From NCBI GenBank assembly GCA_022494885.1, contig JAGVSM010005055.1:1-64000 (forward strand): 64,000 nt of DNA, given 5' to 3'. The position numbers and the translations under genes were made by a program. Shown piece after piece: positions 23,708 to 34,886 of this stretch; position 1 is the first letter of the stretch; every line of letters starts with the position of its first letter. The DNA is from Micrasema longulum. Taxonomy: Eukaryota; Arthropoda; Insecta; Trichoptera; Brachycentridae. A model generated the notes under the pieces. That model had not been told where the DNA came from. It saw only the letters and a program-made list of their open reading frames with translations, and searched no databases.

Positions 23708-24464
23708 TACATATCGCACCTTTAGGACGAAAACGACTCAACTAAAAAATCAGCTTTTTGGGAAATTGCAAAAGAAGAATGTAAATTGTGACACCTTCGT
23801 ATTCTTTCGTATTCTTTTCGAAGTAAGCACCAAATTTTGAGTTAAAAATTATACCAAAGGCTTTCAGCTATGAATCTATGATAAAAAAGCTAAGTAAGAA
23901 TAAGTTATTGTAAGTTTAAACAAGACATTTATTTAATGAGTCATGATTAGATTTCAAAAAAATAAACAATAGCACTTCGATAAATAAGATAATGACATAA
24001 TTTTTATAAGGTCAGATCGGGTCACCAAACACATGTTTTTATTTATTCACGAAATGACATAAACGTAAATAAGTCACTAAGATTATCGGTAAGTCGGAAC
24101 GAAACAATCACAAAGCTACATTAGTTGTATTAATATTTTAGAAAATAAATTAAACATGCCATTTGTATCGGAATAAAATCGACTCAAACGGTTTTTGGCC
24201 ACTATATTATGTTTGGCTGCGTTGCGTCCTTCACACAGCAATGTAAATACAACTTTTATTGCGTCGCTTCCGTACTGACACGGAATCTAAATTACCTGAG
24301 TAATAAACAGACTGATGTAACGGATTCGTCCTATTCCCACCCGAAATAATGCGTTTTTTTTTATTTCAGAAAGATGGATAATGTTAATTGAAGTCGTTTT
24401 ATGATCTCAACTCATTTTAAGCTTTTTTCTTAAAGTCGTTTTCGTCCTTTAGATGCAATATGTA
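23708..24464. mobile_element. Putative non-autonomous DNA element with 31-bp inverted ends
   Basis: TACATATCGCACCTTTAGGA + CGAAAACGACT (23708-23738) is the inverted match of 24434-24464 (27 of 31 positions). Similarity continues inward less well (an AGCTT word in both arms). The interior (about 695 bp) is non-coding. No clear target duplication was found, so the superfamily is unassigned. Confidence 0.6.
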
Positions 24465-24789
24465 CCGCTGTAATAATGTACGTCGTTGCTAAATCGTAGT
24501 TTTTCTGAATGGTTTTGTTATATGGAAGGTGTGGTGATATATTTTATGTTTCAGTGACCAGTGTATGTTTAGGTACAATAACATATTGAAATTTATTGCA
24601 GAAACATATTGATGCAATATAAATAGTAAAATGAGAACGGAATATTCAAAAGCTTCACATATTTGAACAAATACTATACTACTGATCTACTAACTGTGCC
24701 TATTAGGTGCTTGCGTATAAATTTCCGTTTTGTAAATAAAACTTTTTTTTTTTGAATTATTGTCTCGTATTATCTATACAGTTTTGTCA

Positions 24790-25570
24790 TTTTAATAATG
24801 GTAGTTCATCGATGCCTTTGCAGTTAAAGTTCTGTGGTGGGGAGACGACTGTGGTATTATTTCACGGACTCTTCGGAAATAAAAATGTTCCCACGTATTG
24901 TCAGCCCAACAAAGTCCGGTGAGTATGGTGGGTCACGGACTGTCTCCAGCATCAGCTCTAGTAGCCTAGAGACCATCTGCCGTGTGTTGGCGCGAACCTG
25001 CAGTGGAGGTGAGTTGGTTAACTGCGAGCTTCCCCATCGTTGTGTGCAACTCTTGACTTTATACGTCTGCAGTTACAGTTAAGCCAGATCTTATGAAACT
25101 GTAGTAGATAACCTCGACACAGAACCACCATGAGTTTATTTTGGATTATCTTTCGTTTTGGGAATTGCTTGGCTGGACCTCTTTTATCCAACCTCACTTT
25201 GATGAACGCTTACGGTTGTCGTACAAGATCCATTTCTCATTGACTCAGCAAAGCAAGCAGGCATCCCGTGAGCTTGCTGCTGAAGTTCATTAAGCTCATA
25301 TAGTATCCCACATCCCAAGCTTCTTTAATTTTTTGACTATATGTAAATAACTTAATATTATTCTATCATTACGTTGAAAGCTGTTGCTAGCTCAGTCGGA
25401 GTTTGAGATAGGTCCGCTTCCACCAGCATTTTCAATTGTTCACCTTTAACTTGAGTCTTCGGTCTTCCACGTGGTTCATTGTAAAGTTCAACATTTCCAG
25501 AACAAAAGTGATCAAACCAAATAACGTACACTGCGTTCGTTTGCGGTGTTTGACCCGTACACATCTAACC
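24790..25570 (-). pseudogene. mariner transposase, heavily degraded
   Basis: The minus strand follows mariner order. At 25564-25358 an open frame has WFDHFCSGNVELYNEPRGRP then QLKMLVEADLSQTPTELATA (N-terminal helix-turn-helix region). Next come KKLKKLGMW and NEKWILYDNRKRSS, where the usual DEKW has become NEKW (W codon at 25230-25232), so the first catalytic Asp is lost. Then SSQAIPKTKDNPK, MVVLCRGYLLQFHKIW in another frame, MVSRLLELMLETVRDPPYSP and a conserved D (about 24914) of the PPYSPD motif. Several frameshifts and stops occur. Normal length is about 340-350 residues, and the remnant covers most of that. Inverted ends were not located. Confidence 0.8.
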
Positions 25571-25584
25571 GTGACGGATTTCTA

Positions 25585-26090
25585 ATACTTCTACTACTAC
25601 TACCATTACGCCATTTCCCCGTAGGGCTGGGCAGAGAGAATAGATCGCCACACACGTCTATCCTGCCATACATTCCTAGCTTATTCCACATTCACACATC
25701 TTGTCATACATGCCCTTCGGTTCTGTCTGTTTTTGACATGACCAGACTTAAGATTTTGGTTTATCTGATCATGCCACGTCTTTCTTGGTCGTCCTCGTCT
25801 CACGTTGCAGTTCATTTTCGCCATATATTGTGTTTTACCATTAATTCGTCGTCCATTCGTAGAAACGTGACCAAACCATCTCAGAGACCCTTTCTTAATC
25901 TTATCAATTATACTTAACTCAGATTTACACTCTCGCCTGATTTCATCATTCGTAATCCTGTCATACATTGATTTCTCACACATTAGTCTAAGAGATCGCA
26001 TTTCAACCGCGTTCCCCTGGTTTTCATTCTTCCTCTGCCAGCTCCATGTTTCACTTCCACACATAAGTGTTGGGATGAGATTTTGAATTA
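25585..26090 (-). mobile_element. RTE-like LINE C-terminal region, copy 1
   Basis: One 150-codon minus frame contains LIPTLMCGSETWSWQRKNEN, MRSLRLMCEKSMYDRITNDE, KIKKGSLRWFGHVSTNGRRI and RRGRPRKTWHDQINQNLKSG. It then hits a stop near 25680, after which ARNVWQDRRVWRSILSAQPY follows. These are the P.L.YGsEtW, LRWfGHV.R and GRPrkTW.D.I blocks of RTE-like LINEs. The 3' end is a TAG/AGT trinucleotide tail (CTACTACTACTACC near 25590 on the plus strand). The element is truncated near 26090 with no RT core. A second copy with the same tail is at 46594-47262. Confidence 0.85.
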
Positions 26091-26685
26091 AAAAATAATT
26101 TGGTTTATTTATCATTACATTCATAATACCCAAGCTTTAACAAACGACAAAGATTAAAAAATGACTAGCTTATTTTAGAAAAAAAAAATGAGCAAGGCTC
26201 TTAAGCAAAAAAAATCATTTGTAATTCCGACGTACACGAAAATTAGCCATGTTAAAATTATCTAGTCTATATAAAAGGTAATTAAATAGATAAGAACCTA
26301 ATATGTATGGGTTTAACCATTATACTGATTTTTATATAAAACAAAATTAGCTTACGTCTAATATTTAAGTGTATAAAATAAATTTAATCTAATTAAAACA
26401 AATATACAACCATTAGTATTCGTTCATCTTAATTTGGAATCATCTTGAAAAACAGCTTTTCTCAAATTGGGAGATAATATTAAGCGCATTTAACGGGGTA
26501 AACACAAAGTAATTTGGGTTTCGTCGGAGTAAGTTTTCATATTACATCGTTAGTAAAATGAAAACCTGAAGCGTAAACTTTGAACAAGTTTTCAAAGCAA
26601 ACATACTTCTATAATTATTGACATTTAAGGTATCTTAACTACATCGACAACACGTTATGTAGTATTATGTTTCGTTATACAATGT
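26091..26685. other. No gene recognised
   Basis: AT-rich spacer without a supported element or gene. Confidence 0.4.
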
Positions 26686-26837
26686 TGGCCTTACTTATAA
26701 ACCTTGCATAAAGTAACGCCTAGGCGTAGAGGTAAAATAATGATGGGAAAACCATATTTATCCTACCACTGCAATAAGGATGGTATTCTAACACTGTACC
26801 TAGGCGTAACTTTATGACAAGTTTATGAGTAAGGCCC
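26686..26837. mobile_element. 152-bp MITE with ~38-bp inverted ends
   Basis: The left end GGCCTTACTTATAAACCTTG + CATAAAGTAACGCCTAGG matches the reverse complement of the right end (GGCCTTACTCATAAACTTGT + CATAAAGTTACGCCTAGG). The centre is about 70 bp and non-coding. The target duplication is not clear, so the superfamily is open (PIF/Harbinger-like or other). Confidence 0.75.
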
Positions 26838-27041
26838 AGTACTACGTCATGTTTCAGAATGCGATTTTAATCAAACAATTAATTCGAATCTTTATTTTAG
26901 ACCTTCGTTGATCATTAACTCACGTCACACTGCAAAAAGTGACCAGTGTCATTTTAGATGTTTTTTAAACTGTGTTCTTTAGTCGCGTTATTTGAGAAAT
27001 TTGGAATTTTTATTTATCGAGTACACAGACATGGCTTATAG

Positions 27042-27725
27042 CACTGGCGGCTCCTGACCGAAAACATTGGCAGTGCATTTCTTTACATTTTGTCAACTTG
27101 TACATTAAGTTTAATAATATTATAACAATATGACAGGTCTGGCGTGATAAACGGGCATGCATGCAGTATGACAGATGACAGCCCGCGCATCGGAACCAGG
27201 AACGCTAAATTCGCCTAACATTATACGCACGTTATAGGATACTAAATCAACTAAATTCGTACTAATATTATGTCATTACGCATGTTCAAAGTGACATTGC
27301 AAACGAACTTCAAACTTCAAATCTGCGCATGCGTTAGCAATGCCCGGAGTATGTATATTATTTTCTCCCTCTAACGCACGATTCACCGGTATAAAGCGTT
27401 GTCTATCTCGCTCAAATGACGAATTTAGGAGATATGACATATTTCATAGAAATTCAGGGTAAAGAATTGTGCAAAACAGAACATGCACGAGGACGATTGC
27501 GCATGCGTAGACAAGATGAGAAAATCGTCCGCTAGAGTCTATCTCGGTAGATCTTTTGGCTCTAGTATTGAATATTATGATGTTTACGAGTATAATATTG
27601 CAGCGAATCTCTGTTTCTTTGTACCTATAACATATTTTTAATATTTATAATATTACTAATTTATTTCCACATATTTTTACTTGGCAGTGCACTGCACTGA
27701 TGCACATACTAAGGAACCGCCTCTG
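27042..27725. mobile_element. Non-autonomous hAT element with perfect 8-bp target duplication
   Basis: GCTTATAG flanks the element on both sides (27034-27041 and 27726-27733). The ends are CACTGGCGGCTCCT and, in reverse complement, CAGAGGCGGTTCCT, matching the CA..GGCGG start common in hAT elements. A subterminal GGCAGTGCA word is also inverted (about 27069 and 27682). The 684-bp interior has no transposase. The exact duplication shows a fairly recent insertion. Confidence 0.9.
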
Positions 27726-27733
27726 GCTTATAG

Positions 27734-28874
27734 TGACACAACCAGAATCGACCCATGTCCGTGAACTTGTTCCGATTCGCTGGAAAATCCGTGTTGGGAG
27801 GCAATTGTGTGTTTATAGAATTATAATGTTTGTGGAAGTTATACATTATTATAAAATAAAACTTTGTTATTAGTGTAAAACAATTGTGTAACACTAATAA
27901 CAACGTTTCATTTTTATAATAATTTATAATGAAGTGTTACGAAGTAAATGCCGATTCAATTAACAATATTATGTTGAAGTTAATTAGTCTGCCAAATACC
28001 AAAAGGAGCACTCCTACTGTTAAGTAAATAACAGCATTTATCGATACTATTCCTGGCCGATTACCTTTCGTTCCCATCCTTCCTTTGACCCATCCTTATG
28101 GTACCTACCTAATATCAAGATAGAAGAAATTCAAAATTAGAAGATTCGGATTTAGAACAAAAACCAAACAACATTTTTGACTTCACATAAAATCGGATAA
28201 AAAATGGTGGGATACGTCGCGCGTCGTTGTAAACATTGTTGCATTTTAAAGTTCCTTTTGTCATCCAGTGCCCGAAATTGAAGAACATTAACATAATGTA
28301 AAAGGTAGGTATCCATTCCATGTTCCTATCCTTTTTTCAAATATTTCCCAATCACAAAACTGAATGAAATTCTTTTTTGTTTACAGTCCGCCTTTTTGCT
28401 ATCACCTACAAGACCAGAAGTCAAACTAGAGGATAGATCGTGGGGTCTACCACGAGCTCTTAATTCGGATAAAGAAACTTCAGGTATTTGGAGCCCAAAA
28501 TATTCAATGTAGCACCCTAACATTGTAAAACTATGAACCGGATTCAATTGAATAAATTTGCAAAAAATAAAACAAGATTGGGGTAGAGAAAAGTTAAAGG
28601 AATTACTAAAACATATTAATTAATAACCGATTAGATAATTTTGTTACTATTTTGCACTGCATATAAAAATGTGTGCCTTAAAACAGGTTATAAAAAAATG
28701 AAAAATCATTTAAAGTTCAATGAGGAAGTTCAATGTTTTTTGAAGTTCAGGGGCTAAAAAAAAGTATTTCGTAATGTATACACATACTTATATTTATTTA
28801 TTTACTTTTAAGTAGTTTATGACACATTTTTTAGACAAGTCCTAACTCCATAGGACTAAAAGTTATGTGTTGAG
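27734..28874. other. No gene recognised
   Basis: Minus-strand frames at 28115-28321 and 28326-28547 (68 and 73 codons) have no recognisable domain. No repeat family shared with the rest of the window was seen. Confidence 0.4.
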
Positions 28875-30260
28875 TTGGGACGAGTAATTAGTTAACACGA
28901 ACATAAAAGTATATGACATTATAACGGCGGTAGACTCTGGTAATCTAGTGTTGTTGGCTCTTTTGGACATGAGTGCTGCATTTGATACTGTAGACCATAA
29001 CATTTTGCTTGAACGTCTGGAAAAAACTTATGGTATCCGTGATCAGGCACATATGTGATTCAGTTCATATCTTAATAAGAGAGAATATGCAGTTGTGTTC
29101 CAGGGTAATAGCTCACCCAACTTTAAGGTGTCTACTGGAGTACCCCAAGGATCAGTACTCGGACCACTCCTCTATCTCCTGTACACCAAAGATATAGAGA
29201 ATATTATCAAAGAATGTGGATTGTGGTCTTACTGCTATGCAGATTATACGCAGATTTATTTTTATTGTAAACCGAGCGAGAGAAATGTGCTTGTTGATTT
29301 GATTAATGGATGCATTGAGAAAATAGAAAACTGGATGGCTGAAAATAGACTAACACTCCATCTAAAACGGAACAACTATGGATTGCTTCAGCCAGACGAC
29401 AGAATTTGATCCAGGATACGGCACTACCCGATGTAAGGAGTACCGCTTTACCCACCGTTAAACTACTGGGAGTCATCCTTGATTCTGACCTTTCTCTTGA
29501 CGCTCAAATTAGTAGAACGATAAGTTCATGCTTTTACCAACTGAGACAGATAAAATGCATACGCAAAAATTTGCCAGTTGATGCCACCCGTCAATTAATA
29601 AATGCGTTTGTAGTGTCTAGAGTCGATTATTGTAATGGTATCTACGCAGGTCTACCAATGAATAAAATGACTCGCCTACAGGCTGTACTAAATTCCGCAG
29701 CGAGACTTATTTTTGGAATCTCTAAATTCAGTCATATCACTCCACTACTTCGGGAATTGCACTGGCTACGTTTTTCACAGAGGGTGGAATACAAATTTTG
29801 TCGGCTTATGTACAAGTCAATGCACAATTCTGCTCCAGAATATCTAAGGGAACTCTGCATTCCAGATGAACTAGCTGACAAACGTCTTACGCTTAGATTA
29901 GCTACATCTACGTCAAAAGGAAAAGTTATTATACCTCTACGCAAACAGCGCACTAAATACGGCGAACGTGCATTTGCGGTCGCAGGCCCTACGGCATGGA
30001 ATGCTCTCCCAGCAGAAATCCGAAACTGTGAGAGTGAAGTGATGTTTCGGAAGAAACTTAAAACCCACTTGTTCTCTAAATCATTTGAATCAATTCTTGG
30101 CATGTGGTGGAAAAGTGATATGAAGAAGTACATTATTTTTCTTAAATTAAAAAGTTAAAATTAAATTTATATCTTTATATAATCACTTTGTGAAGCGCCC
30201 TTGAGGTATTATATTATGAAAATGTTATCCATAATTATTATTATAATTATTATTATCAAC
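28875..30260 (+). mobile_element. L2/CR1-group LINE, longest copy, RT catalytic site lost
   Basis: Plus-strand coding runs from about 28890: VDSGNLVLLALLDMSAAFDT (RT motif A, F/AFDTVDH), a stop at about 29056 where W is expected, then STGVPQGSVLGPLLYLLYTK (motif B). The catalytic box reads YADY at 29236-29247 instead of YADD, so the second Asp is gone. A stop and +1-type frame change near 29408 lead into a 250-codon frame. That frame has VKLLGVILDSDLSLDAQISR, ..RVDYCNGIYAG.., ..ARLIFGISKFSHITPLLREL.. and GERAFAVAGPTAWNALPAEI, the standard C-terminal order. The 3' end GAAGCGCCCTTGAGGTATTA followed by ATT/AATT repeats is typical of L2-type LINEs. The endonuclease and 5' end are missing. A close relative lies at 49905-50492. 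Confidence 0.92.
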
Positions 30261-30289
30261 ACAAATATTATATTGGATCTGAAAAATAA

Positions 30290-30455
30290 TAATTATATCT
30301 AAACATATATATAGTCCAGATGTTGTCTTGATGTCCCTTATAATTGTCAATGCTTATTTTTTTTTACGTTTTAAACTTTTCTTTTATTGTAATATTTAAA
30401 CCCTTTAAATTGTATACATGGATAATGTCCGTCAATAAATAAATAAATAAAAATA
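30290..30455 (+). mobile_element. Retroelement 3' tail
   Basis: Sequence ending ATGTCCGTCAATAAATAAAT followed by further AAAT units has the form of a LINE 3' terminus with a polyadenylation-like AATAAA and short-unit tail. No coding part is attached. Confidence 0.45.
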
Positions 30456-31277
30456 AATATATGGCACATCAATATGGAATGCAAACTCAAACATTTGGAA
30501 AATTGTCAAGAGTTTATCGAGATAATTAAATTGATTTAATATATCGATGAACGTCTTTTTTTTTTCAAATATTTCATGTCGAGAGTCGAACCTGATATGG
30601 TAGGCAAACGCGCTCATTATTTGATCACGAAGCAAACATAAAATTAACAAAAATTAAGAAATAAATGAACATCAATCCACCCTAATGTAACTATGTCGTG
30701 TGGATTTGGACGACCCGTGTGAAATGGGCTTTTTGTTTCGATGATTGATCTTTTTATTGTATCCTCTGGCAGTAGTACATGCACGGACACGCCACGCCGT
30801 AAATAACAGTTCAGTATCTAAAGGCCATAAATATTCGATTATCCGTCGACTATCTCCAGCGCGACATGCAATACGGGCCGGCGATATTGGAAAAGGCGGG
30901 TAAATCCTTTCTCGCCGAAACGATTTGAAATTGGAATACACAAATGAAGATTTGAACTGCAACATAAATACCGTTTTGTGAATAGATATCACGCGGATCT
31001 GACTTGAATGGATGCATATAATATGTTCAATATAATAAAATTGCGAATTTATTTGGCGAAAATAATATCGATAAATGTGCACCGTGATTGCATTGTTATG
31101 TCGTGTTCTGGAGTGGTGTGTTGGGGAGCTATCTGGCGCATATCGCTTCTATGTATTTCATATAGTTAGAATTACACTTAGTGTGGTGTGTCGTGGCGAG
31201 CCACGTTGCAGTCCCGATCCAAGAATTTTTAGTCTGGCCAGAGTAATCCACACCTCACAATGTTTCTAGAAACGTCT
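30456..31277. other. No gene recognised
   Basis: A minus-strand frame of 136 codons (31082-30672) lies here. Its middle (about 30780-30920) is richer in G+C than the flanks, but I recognise no domain. A fragment near 30575-30620 resembles SINE family 2 (TAGGCAAACGCGCT) but is too short to call. Confidence 0.4.
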
Positions 31278-31285
31278 CCATAACA

Positions 31286-31692
31286 CAGTAGTCGGTAAAC
31301 GCATTAGTCAAAAGAGCCAAAAATCAGTAGTACAACAATTAAGATTTCTTTCGAGAGCCAAATTTATTTTTGTTTTAAAATGTTTTTTTTATTTAAAACC
31401 AATCTACCTTATTATACCGTAGAAAATTTAGGTATTCACTATTGGCGATTATTTTTGGTTTGTTTTTTTATGAATGGCATTATTTTTTGCCTTCAAAGTA
31501 GAAATATAACCATTTCTCACTCCGGTCATACTTTTTGGTCCATCTGATGATGTTTCCCTGTGCATTTAATGTCATAATTTGCAATATCTTAAAGTTGTTC
31601 ATTAGAACCCGTTGACAAAATAAATCTTAAAGTTAAACTTGAGCTGTATGAAGTGGCTGAAGAGCCACATGCGAGCAGTTTGCCAACCACTG
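31286..31692. mobile_element. Short hAT element, 407 bp
   Basis: The left end CAGTAGTCGGTAAACGC and the right end in reverse complement, CAGTGGTTGGCAAACTGC, are hAT-type. Inside both ends lie AGAGCC words (GAGCCAAAAAT; GAGCCACATGCG), as in many hAT elements. The flanks CCATAACA (31278-31285) and CCTTAACG (31693-31700) match at 6 of 8 positions, fitting a mutated 8-bp target duplication. No transposase frame is present. Confidence 0.75.
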
Positions 31693-32204
31693 CCTTAACG
31701 TATGAAACCACCGTTTCCAGCTACGCAGACACATTAAGAAAAACTAAGAAAATACTGAATAATTAATACAATTGACAAAAAAGCTCTTAACACATCACAG
31801 CAGTACACGACACGACACAACAAGGTAATCCTACCTTAACGTATTGCATTTTGTAGCTACAATTTTCGGCCATTTTCTCCAACAAATCCGGCGTTATTTT
31901 CGTAATGATGCGTGTTATATTGGCTTATAATATTTTAAGAGTTGTAGGTTTTTTTCCATTGACCATGACCACGTTGTTTCATATGGAATAATCCAATGAC
32001 GTAAAATCGCAGGATCGTGGAATCGTGGAAGCCAAATAACAAGACCATTTCTTGTTATAATGTTGTCGCCAAACTTGCCACGCAGTAAATTTATGGTTTC
32101 ACAAAGAGCCCCTTTCGTTTGGCGAACTAAACATCGATTTTAAAGTAAATTTCCACATCTTGTAAGTGTTGTTTGAGTGTTTGGCGTCCCTTTATTAATT
32201 TGAT

Positions 32205-32620
32205 TATTTATTTTTATATTAACGGTTCAAGGAACTTTTTAAAATGAAACGTCTTACAGAAATAATTACAGCAGTGAACAATTTATTATGTTATATATAT
32301 AATATGAAATATAACTTTATAATTCAACTGAATAATTAAAACTAAACAAATTAGTCAAAGTATTTTTTTTTTTCAAACTATAAAAATGTGAAAGAGAAGC
32401 ATAAAATATCCAAGATGACAAATAAAAGATAACAATAAAAGTGAGAAAATCTTATGCTCTAAATATAAATATAACAAAGTAAAATGAAGAATAATTTAAT
32501 ATAAACCTAAAGTGGCTAGTATTTAGCTGAGTAATAATGAAAAAGAAAAATAATGCTACAATAATACTTTATTAATAATACAATATGTATTGTTACAGAG
32601 CACAACTATAAAAAAAAACT
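32205..32620 (-). mobile_element. LINE 3' UTR relic (family of 21645-22310)
   Basis: TTATTTATTTTTATATTAAC then GGTTCAAGGAACTTTTTAAA resembles the tail at 21655-21690 (TATTTATTTATTTACGGTTC, CATGAACCTTTTACA). The remainder is A-rich and non-coding. Confidence 0.5.
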
Positions 32621-32638
32621 TTTGTCAATGAGTCTTGT

Positions 32639-32765
32639 ACCCGTATGCAGAGACAAACCTTAAGGTGAGGAAAGTACATTCTATTGTCTTTACCTTAGGG
32701 TTTTTCTCTGCATTTGAGATTAGAATGTACTTTCCTCACCTTAAGTTTTGTCTCTGCATACGGGT
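32639..32765. repeat. Near-perfect 45-bp-stem hairpin
   Basis: The left arm 32639-32683 (starts ACCCGTATGCAGAGACAAAC) and right arm 32721-32765 match at 44 of 45 positions in inverted orientation, around a 37-base loop. The loop itself contains a degenerate third copy (CCTTAGG..CTCTGCA). Near identity implies a recent inverted duplication or ongoing conversion. Confidence 0.92.
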
Positions 32766-33045
32766 ATTGGAAACTTAGGTAATATTTCGACCTGTTGTGT
32801 ACATTTACATACTCTAAAAAATTCTACTACTTATACCTTATTCATACAGTTTTATTTATAAAATTAATATACGGACCGGTATCAGAGCCCGAGTGTCCCT
32901 TTGTCAAGGCTTAAAAATAAACTAAATTCTTTTTTTACCAAATAACAACTGGATATCTAAAAGTACATCATTTGCCAACATGTGTTCAAAAATAACCTAA
33001 CTGCTAACTAGAGTTGTGTCTGATTTTTTTGACGTTAGGATGATT

Positions 33046-33327
33046 TTAGAAAGCGGTATATAGTACCGTTATGTGACTACAATTCATCTGTTCAGCCAAT
33101 TCTACAGTATTTTGAAGAGGATCTTCATGAATAATATGGTTTAAGTGGTCCTTTTCGAAGTCCACCGTTCGTCCAAAACGCTCCATGTCTTATAAGTCGA
33201 AAAAACCATCGACATTCATAACATCTTCACCGTACTCTGTGGAAACCTCGCAAGCATCTTTGTCAAATTTATTCCTTAGATTCAACGTGAAAAGAAGATG
33301 TCGAAAATGCTCATTTTCATCTACTTG
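33046..33327 (-). pseudogene. mariner transposase N-terminal region
   Basis: One minus-strand frame with a single stop reads QVDENEHFRHLLFTLNLRNK, STEYGEDVMNVDGFFDL, stop, DMERFGRTVDFEKDHLNHII, HEDPLQNTVELAEQMNCSHI and TVLYTAF. This follows the mariner N-terminal DNA-binding region: EHfRh.Lly, ..YGed.v..r, the R.GRp.....d.l...i..dp..t..ElA..mn.sh.Tv block. The catalytic domain is absent. It belongs to a different lineage from the 24790 copy, judging by the residues. Because of the stop and the absence of an early Met, no long open frame shows it. Confidence 0.75.
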
Positions 33328-34029
33328 ACATTCTGTTTTGAAGGCTTGTTATGAAATAAAATAATACATAAAACGTAAAAGCAAACACAATTTCTTGTAG
33401 GCCAGAAAAACATATTTCGAAACCTATAACCTTTACAATTTTGTTTTACTTTGGTGCGCATTTTTAAGAACGGATAAGACAGTTTAAGTTAACACCCAAT
33501 AAATAAAATAAAATTAGATCACTACAAAATAATTACGCGTTACTTATATTTTGTACGAAAAACTGATATATGAATAAGACCAAAACAGGCATGTTTCTTT
33601 TGTCTAGTTTGAAAAATAATTTATCGGCATCACTTTGTTATTCACGTAAAATACTTAACTGCTATATTCCTTAGATTGAACTATCCTTAGGGACACGTTT
33701 TTTCATAATACATTAACATTTATAGCCTATAATATCTCTCGCTACACTAGCTCGGTTATGGTAAAGAGAGTTGCCCTTTAATATTTCTTCCCCATTGTGT
33801 TTGACTACAATGCCCATTCAGAAGATAATTGCTTCCATCGTTTGTATGTTATTTGAAGACGATATGATAACCCACAATTTTGAGCACGATATTACAAAAG
33901 AGGGAGAGCGTAAATATGGACAAACATGGCGTCTATTAAAAAAAAACTTGAATCGATCGACTTCAAAATCAACCAACTCTACTTACTCGTAATAGTAACA
34001 TAAGTATAGCTACCACTCACTTTATAATG
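33328..34029. other. No gene recognised
   Basis: AT-rich. A plus-strand frame at 33771-33992 (73 codons) has no known domain. Confidence 0.4.
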
Positions 34030-34560
34030 GAAAAATATATTTTTTTATTTATTCATCAAAAATTCGACTGAACTGCATAAAATGCAGTTCGTCAGTAGGT
34101 GCTTATAGTTAAGTTCTAATATATAAACATAATTTTATCTCTTAAATTCTATAAACACATAAAAACTCTTATTACTATGGAAAAAAAGAAATATATGTAA
34201 ATCGAAAATAAAAAATGGTCCAAATAAAAAAGAAAAACACAAAAAATCTTAATATAAAAAATCACGTTCTAAAAGCCAGATTCTCAGCAGACGTCTTTCT
34301 CTTGAGTCAGATAAGTTTTTTTGATTTTTAATATTTAATGGGAGCATATTATAAATTTTTGGTAAATTGTACTCTAGTGTTCTTTTCCCGTATTTATTAT
34401 TGAATGAAGGGAGAGCTAGTCCATCTACACTAGTGAACCGAGTATTATATTTATGCTCCAATTTATTTCTGTATTCAGATAGAGACGCATGCTGAGAAAC
34501 CAGCTTAGACCATAGTAAAGCTCTAACGGATAAAATATTTTCAGATTTATACAATAAAGA
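34030..34560 (-). mobile_element. LINE C-terminal fragment with terminal hairpin
   Basis: The 101-codon frame 34554-34249 has HKYNTRFTSVDGLALPSFNN, KYGKRTLEYNLPKIYNMLPL and NIKNQKNLS, the terminal NTR....L..P....KyGkrs..y..p..yN.LP..ik block of LINE proteins. The 3' end contains a perfect hairpin GAACTGCAT-AAA-ATGCAGTTC (34070-34090) just before the T-rich tail complement. The same ATAAAATGCAGTTCGTCAG words recur in reverse at about 59540-59563. RT is missing. Confidence 0.78.
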
Positions 34561-34886
34561 TATTGGAATATAGAAAGTAATTGAAAATAAACATATTCAA
34601 AAAGTACTGAGATAATTTAAGCGCTTATAAAAACAGACGTTATACACGACTGAAATCTAATAGTTGTAAAAAGTGTTTGATTTAAGAGAACTAACTACAT
34701 ATTTGAAAATTGACTGTTTTTTTTCCTTATAGTTTAGAAGTTTTTGCTATGTACATTTGTAACATACATTACGGAAAATAAATTCCAGTTCAAAATGCAT
34801 ACTAAAATTCATTTTATTAATGGAAAAATAACTATTGTAATGGTAAAATACATGCATTTAAACGTATCACGTCACAGGGTTAGAGT

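Noticed and set aside
29732..30133. 133-codon minus-strand ORF over the L2 element
   Set aside because: Antisense shadow of the plus-strand LINE protein; the 50202-50423 plus frame is the same kind of shadow.
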